Assembly: GCA_040388665.1 (NCBI GenBank)
Contig: JAZKBL010000049.1
Location: 1-17,420, forward strand
Direction of reading: 5' to 3'
From: DAHVFY01 sp040388665
GTDB lineage: Bacteria > Chlamydiota > Chlamydiia > Chlamydiales > Rhabdochlamydiaceae
DNA length: 17,420 nucleotides
The translations under genes were made by a program, and so were the position numbers. Positions 13,705 through 17,420 of this stretch are shown piece by piece. A model generated the notes under the pieces. It had not been told where the DNA came from, did not search any database, and worked only from the letters and a program-made list of their open reading frames with translations. Position 1 is the stretch's first letter, and the number at the start of each line of letters is the position of its first letter.

Positions 13705-15410
13705 TGATGGCAAGCTTGTTTCTTGCGGTAGTACTGGCAGCGGCACCGCTTACAGAAGAAGAAGCTGCAAAGAGGGTGTATGCGCATCTTACGATTCGGG
13801 ATGCTAGATCTGCAATCATTGAAGCGAGAAGAGCTCTTCAGAGTCATCCTCAGTCTCTTCTTTTACGCCAAGCCTTAATTCGTGCATTATGCGAAGAAGG
13901 GGAAGAAGTGGAAGCCATTGAAGAGTGGCAGAAAACAATACAACTCTTCGAAGATCAAAAAAACAGCAAGTCGTTACTTGAAACGCTTGGCTGGGGGGTT
14001 CTTTCCAAAGGAGAGGATTCTCAGCAGCTCAATGTGCGCTTGACGGCGCTTATGGGATCGGCTTTTACAAGAGATGTCAAAGCGCTTCCTCTTCTTTTAC
14101 GGGAACTTAAAAGCTCTAATGCTTTTTTGCGCTCTGTTGCAGCGCGCCTTAGCTCTTCTTTTGGTGATGCTCCTCTTAAAGTTGAACTTCTTCGTCTTCT
14201 TAAAAGCGAAAAAGTATGGTATGTGCGTCTTGATGTGATTAGGGCTGTGGGTCATCTTCAAATGGAGGAAGCTAAGAAAGTTCTTAAAGAAATTGTTGCT
14301 GACCCAAAAACGTTGATTGAAGAAAAAGCTGCGGCGATCATTTCACTTATTAGCATGTGCTCGAGTATCGATGAAAGGGAATTAGATAGTCTCATTAAAA
14401 GTAATCGAGCAGGGCTACGCTTGCTTGGTTGTGAAATTATTACGCATCTTGCTCTAGAAGTTTTTAAAGAAAAAATCACTCCATTACTTCAAGATAGTTC
14501 GCCTGATGTGCGTATGGCAGCACTTAATGCGCTTGGCATTTTGCATGGGGAGGGAAGTAAAGCTTTAGAACTTTTTAATGACCCTTCTCCAGAAGTGGCG
14601 ATTACGGCTGCTTGGTGTGCTATGGTTAAAGATATTTCTTCCGGGGAGCTTGCTCTCAAGAGATGGATTGAAGGTTCTGATCCAAAATATAGAAGGCTTG
14701 CATCTGCAGCTCTTGCTGTTACAGGAAAGCGGGGGACGGCGCTCTCTTATCAATTGATGCGTTCATCATCAGATCCTTATGTGAAAGCGAATTTAGCGAT
14801 GGCGCTCATTGGACAGAGACAGCATGTGGAGCTTGCATGCGACACTCTTTATGCGTCGTTCACAGCAGAAAGCGATGAGAAGTGGATGTGGGATGTGGAA
14901 ATCAATCCTTTGTTTCGTTCGCTCTCTCCTAGTAGAATAAGACATATCGACCAGATTCCACATTATCCTATGGTCGTTGATCAGATGGTGCGCCTTGATG
15001 TTTTATCTATTTTGAGCATGATGCGTTATCCAAAAGCACTGACCGCTGTGAAGAGTTTTTTGCAAAATCAGGCGTGGGGTGCAAGCGGTTCTGCTGCCGC
15101 AACTCTTCTTGAAGAAGGTGATGAAGAGGCTTTGGTCCTTGTTCGAGAATTGCTTTCTGATCCTGATGAAAAAATTAGAGTTCAGGCAGCGCTTATTTTG
15201 GCACTTGTTGGTAGTGATCCAAGTGCTGTAGAGGTGCTTCAGGAGGTATATCCTCGTGCTAGCCGAGAACTTAAGATGCATATTCTTGAAGCATTAGGGC
15301 ACATCGGAGATCCTTCTTCAATTCCGTTTCTTGTAGAAATTTTTAAAGAGCCTTTTCAAGTTTTGCGCGTCATCGCAGCATCCGCTCTCATTCAATGTCT
15401 TTATCACTAA
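13704..15410 (+). CDS. Exported HEAT/TPR-repeat protein
   Basis: A 568-residue helical repeat protein. The first 14-16 residues (MMASLFLAVVLAAAP) form a short hydrophobic leader ending in AAA; it lacks the usual basic residues, so export is likely but not certain. Residues about 20-95 resemble TPR helices (RDARSAIIEARRALQSHPQS and an A-E-x-W repeat). From about 110 onward the chain is made of HEAT-type repeats, such as SSNAFLRSVAARLSSSFGD, DSSPDVRMAALNALGIL and DPDEKIRVQAALILALVGSD, ending IASALIQCL-like. Such solenoids bind other proteins; the partner is unknown. Start overlaps the HIT stop (TAATG), so translation is coupled. From memory, C. trachomatis has a hypothetical protein at the same place (CT384), which suggests a conserved chlamydial gene set. 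Confidence 0.85.
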   Translation: MMASLFLAVVLAAAPLTEEEAAKRVYAHLTIRDARSAIIEARRALQSHPQSLLLRQALIRALCEEGEEVEAIEEWQKTIQLFEDQKNSKSLLETLGWGVLSKGEDSQQLNVRLTALMGSAFTRDVKALPLLLRELKSSNAFLRSVAARLSSSFGDAPLKVELLRLLKSEKVWYVRLDVIRAVGHLQMEEAKKVLKEIVADPKTLIEEKAAAIISLISMCSSIDERELDSLIKSNRAGLRLLGCEIITHLALEVFKEKITPLLQDSSPDVRMAALNALGILHGEGSKALELFNDPSPEVAITAAWCAMVKDISSGELALKRWIEGSDPKYRRLASAALAVTGKRGTALSYQLMRSSSDPYVKANLAMALIGQRQHVELACDTLYASFTAESDEKWMWDVEINPLFRSLSPSRIRHIDQIPHYPMVVDQMVRLDVLSILSMMRYPKALTAVKSFLQNQAWGASGSAAATLLEEGDEEALVLVRELLSDPDEKIRVQAALILALVGSDPSAVEVLQEVYPRASRELKMHILEALGHIGDPSSIPFLVEIFKEPFQVLRVIAASALIQCLYH

Positions 15411-15427
15411 ATCGAAATAATTTTGTT

Positions 15428-15457
15428 TTAAGAAAAATGTTTCTTGTGCGATAAATA
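15428..15457 (+). promoter_or_regulatory. Possible promoter of the two-partner secretion genes
   Basis: TTAAGA (15428-15433) and TAAATA (15452-15457) are 18 bases apart in the 68-base gap before tpsB. A small AT-only-rich inverted repeat, AAGAAA/TTTCTT with a 4-base loop (15430-15445), overlaps the spacer. It has no T tract directly after it, so it is not a clear terminator of the upstream operon. The two genes may also be co-transcribed with that operon. Confidence 0.22.
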
Positions 15458-15478
15458 TCTTTTGAACTAGTGGTGCTT

Positions 15479-17185
15479 ATGAAGACATATACAATCTCGA
15501 CAGTTGCTTTATTACTTCCAGCTTTAGGATATGCAGTTTTTCCTACACCGCCGCCGGCTGATGCGGGGATTATAGAAAAAGAAATCGAAAGACAATACGA
15601 AGCTCGGCCAATTCCTCCTGAAAGAGAGATCCCTTTATTTGAAACAGATATTCCAAAAGAGCAATTGCAGATAGAAGGAGATGTTCAAGTATATATCTCT
15701 CACGTAGAGATTAGAGGTTCGACGCTTTATTCTGATAAGCAGCTTCAGAAGATTGTAGGCCCCTATGTGCGCCGCAAGCTTTCGATGCCGCAAATACAGG
15801 AACTTTGCGCTAAACTCCAAATGAAATACGTGCATGATGGCTATTTTTTAGCTCGCGTGTTTCCTCCTGTTCAAACCATTGACAAAGGTGTTCTTGTTCT
15901 TGAAATTCTTGAAGGTAATTTAGGCGAGCTGATCGTTATTGGCAATAAGCATTATAGTGAAGAATTTATCAAGAGTTATTTGCTGCGCTTCCAAGGCAGA
16001 CCCATTCACTACGATCAATTTCTAAGGGCGGTTTTTCTTCTTAATGAAAATCTAGATTTAACAGTCGGTGCTGTTCTTCAAAAAGGGCAGAAATTAGGAA
16101 CCGCTGACGTGATCTTGCGTGTTAGCGATAAGCTTCCATTGGATGTTTATGTTGATTACAACAACTATGGTTCCGGTCTGACATCGTTACACCGTTCGGG
16201 CTTACGCGTTGATTATGGTAATTGCCTCGTCAGTGGCGCGCAATTGACATTTGCTGAGGTAATCGGCTTTCCTCCAAAGGATCTTAACTTTACTGATGTG
16301 ATTTATACGGTACCTTTAAACCGGACCGGAACAGAGCTTAGTTTGTCTTATATTTACGCGCCATTTCATGTAAATCGATTCAAAGAACTTAAACTAAAAG
16401 GGTATTCATCGATAGCAAATATCGAGTTTTCTCAAGCACTGCATAGAACGCGGCGCTTAAGCACCGATATCTCTATAAATTTCAGCTATGATCAAATCAA
16501 AAATTACGCGCAGGGTGAGATTTCTTCTTTCGATAAGCTTAGGATTTTGCAGTTGCGATTTGATTATGATTATACGGACACATTGCGGGGGCGCAATATT
16601 GGTGATGCCTATATTTCGTGGGGAATTCCTAACTTTTTAGGTGGTTTGCACGCTGTTGATTCTGAGTGCAGCCGCGGCGGAGCCGGAGGAAGATTCTTAA
16701 TCTTTAATCTGGATTATCAAAGGATTCAGCAGTTGGGATGGCATTCTTATCTTCTTTTGAATGCATCAGGACAGGTTACGCCTTATAAACTCCCCATCCC
16801 TGAACAGATGTATATAGGAGGTCAGGGGACGGTTAGAGGTTATCCTTTGGCTGCAGCACTGGGTGATGATGGATATTATTTCAATATTGAACTGCGCACC
16901 CCTGTTCCCGTGCCGGGTATTATGAACAAACAAGTACCTATTGTTAAAAAGAAATGGGCAGAGTTTTTACAACTTGGCTTCTTTTTTGATCAAGGCCAAG
17001 TCTATCTGAATGGGGGAGGAGAGAATCAGTCCCACCATATTTCGTTAATGGGCGCCGGCCTTGGGTTTCGCGTTTACGGTCCTTTTAATTTTAACTTTAC
17101 ATATGATCTTGGTTTTGGTTTAAGTAAGGAAAAACGTACATCAACAACCGTTTCTTACTTTAAATTGAGCTGGCAGATTTTATGA
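15479..17185 (+). CDS. TpsB outer-membrane transporter, ShlB/FhaC/HecB type
   Basis: A 568-residue two-partner secretion pore that would move the downstream TpsA protein across the outer membrane. Residues 1-20 (MKTYTISTVALLLPALGYAV) are a signal peptide, followed by a proline-rich stretch (FPTPPPADAG) and an acidic/basic helix, as in FhaC. POTRA 1 covers about 70-145 (VYISHVEIRGSTLYSDKQLQ; KYVHDGYFLARVF), and POTRA 2 about 146-215 (NLGELIVIGNKHYS). A 16-strand-type barrel follows from about 220 to the end. It includes the L6-loop motif GGQGTVRGYPLAAALGDDGY (VRGY near 452-455), which is the family hallmark. The frame opens with GTG codons at 15470, but ATG at 15479 starts the signal peptide. 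The ribosome site is weak. The stop overlaps the start of tpsA by four bases. Confidence 0.94.
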   Translation: MKTYTISTVALLLPALGYAVFPTPPPADAGIIEKEIERQYEARPIPPEREIPLFETDIPKEQLQIEGDVQVYISHVEIRGSTLYSDKQLQKIVGPYVRRKLSMPQIQELCAKLQMKYVHDGYFLARVFPPVQTIDKGVLVLEILEGNLGELIVIGNKHYSEEFIKSYLLRFQGRPIHYDQFLRAVFLLNENLDLTVGAVLQKGQKLGTADVILRVSDKLPLDVYVDYNNYGSGLTSLHRSGLRVDYGNCLVSGAQLTFAEVIGFPPKDLNFTDVIYTVPLNRTGTELSLSYIYAPFHVNRFKELKLKGYSSIANIEFSQALHRTRRLSTDISINFSYDQIKNYAQGEISSFDKLRILQLRFDYDYTDTLRGRNIGDAYISWGIPNFLGGLHAVDSECSRGGAGGRFLIFNLDYQRIQQLGWHSYLLLNASGQVTPYKLPIPEQMYIGGQGTVRGYPLAAALGDDGYYFNIELRTPVPVPGIMNKQVPIVKKKWAEFLQLGFFFDQGQVYLNGGGENQSHHISLMGAGLGFRVYGPFNFNFTYDLGFGLSKEKRTSTTVSYFKLSWQIL

Positions 17186-17420
17186 GATTATACCGATTGT
17201 TTTTTTCTCTTATTCCGATGAGTCTTTGCGCGCTTCCTCAAGGAGGGGAAGTAAGTGCGGGAAGTGCTGTTTTTTTTAAAGAAGGAACAACCTTGTATGT
17301 TACAGCAGCTGATAGAACTATTATCGAGTATGATAGTTTTAATATTGCACATGGCGAAAACGTTCATTTTGTTCAGCCAAAGAGTAGCTCGACACTTCTT
17401 AATCGCGTTCAAGGAAATGA
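17182..17420 (+). CDS. TpsA exoprotein, filamentous-haemagglutinin N-terminal domain (partial)
   Basis: The first 79 codons of a secreted two-partner exoprotein; it runs off the right edge. ATG at 17182 overlaps the TpsB stop (ATGA). Residues 1-17 (MRLYRLFFSLIPMSLCA) are a short signal peptide without the long extension common in very large proteobacterial TpsA proteins. The mature part matches the conserved TPS domain: LPQGGEVSAGSAVFF, then RTIIEYDSFNIAHGENVHF, then the near-universal VQPKSSSTLLNRVQGN at residues 63-78. This domain is the recognition signal read by the POTRA domains of TpsB and begins a right-handed beta-helix. The passenger function (adhesin, haemolysin, contact-dependent toxin) cannot be judged from this fragment. 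Confidence 0.92.
   Translation, partial: MRLYRLFFSLIPMSLCALPQGGEVSAGSAVFFKEGTTLYVTAADRTIIEYDSFNIAHGENVHFVQPKSSSTLLNRVQGN

Noticed and set aside
13243..13746. 167-codon minus-strand ORF
   Set aside because: Antisense to the end of MYG1 and the HIT gene, both well supported.
15430..15445. AAGAAA/TTTCTT hairpin as terminator of the HEAT operon
   Set aside because: Only six A-T-rich pairs and no T run directly downstream.
1..17420. CRISPR array, tRNA, rRNA or insertion sequence
   Set aside because: No direct repeats with regular spacing, no cloverleaf with a GTTCRA arm, and no transposase or terminal inverted repeats were seen.

Overview
The window most likely comes from a member of the Chlamydiales outside the Chlamydiaceae (Parachlamydia, Waddlia or Simkania type). 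The evidence is the tight cluster of a MYG1-family hydrolase, a HIT-family protein and an exported HEAT-repeat protein beside a very long LOG-type Rossmann protein. From memory, this order resembles the C. trachomatis CT384-CT387 neighbourhood. A BON/DUF1207 outer-membrane protein, short spacers, many 1-4 base gene overlaps and moderate GC with AT-rich spacers fit the same picture. The genus cannot be named from sequence alone.

Layout. 1-399 holds a doubtful 80-codon ORF with a perfect 20-bp palindrome, then a very AT-rich spacer. 400-1614 (minus) is a TetA/Bcr-like MFS exporter. Divergent from it, 1817-2479 (plus) is a HAD phosphatase with an apparent Sec signal peptide. 8716-2510 (minus) is a five-gene operon for a complete tripartite ABC drug-efflux pump: HlyD-type adaptor, fused double ATPase, two permeases and a NodT-type outer-membrane lipoprotein. 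The first four genes match E. coli YbhG-F-S-R in type and order. The fifth supplies the outer-membrane channel, which is not part of that E. coli cluster.

8717-9093 is a 377-base spacer. It holds a near-operator palindrome in front of the pump operon and, on the plus strand, a GC-richer block with a closing stem and a 20-bp hairpin containing several G-U pairs. It looks like a structured RNA gene of about 200 nt with its own promoter and a weak terminator. I could not place it in any RNA family I know.

9094-10308 (plus) encodes a BON plus DUF1207 outer-membrane protein. It ends tail-to-tail, with overlapping stop codons, against the LOG-type protein (minus). Divergent from that, 12497-15410 (plus) is the overlapping MYG1-HIT-HEAT operon. 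The window closes with a two-partner secretion pair: a TpsB (FhaC/ShlB) outer-membrane transporter at 15479-17185 and, overlapping its stop codon, the first 79 codons of a TpsA filamentous-haemagglutinin-type exoprotein. The secreted protein runs off the right edge.

Taken together the window is rich in envelope functions (two exporters, a tripartite pump, a DUF1207 barrel, a two-partner secretion system). The main candidates for something undescribed are the orphan structured RNA, the TpsA adhesin of a probable chlamydia, and the 700-residue LOG fusion.
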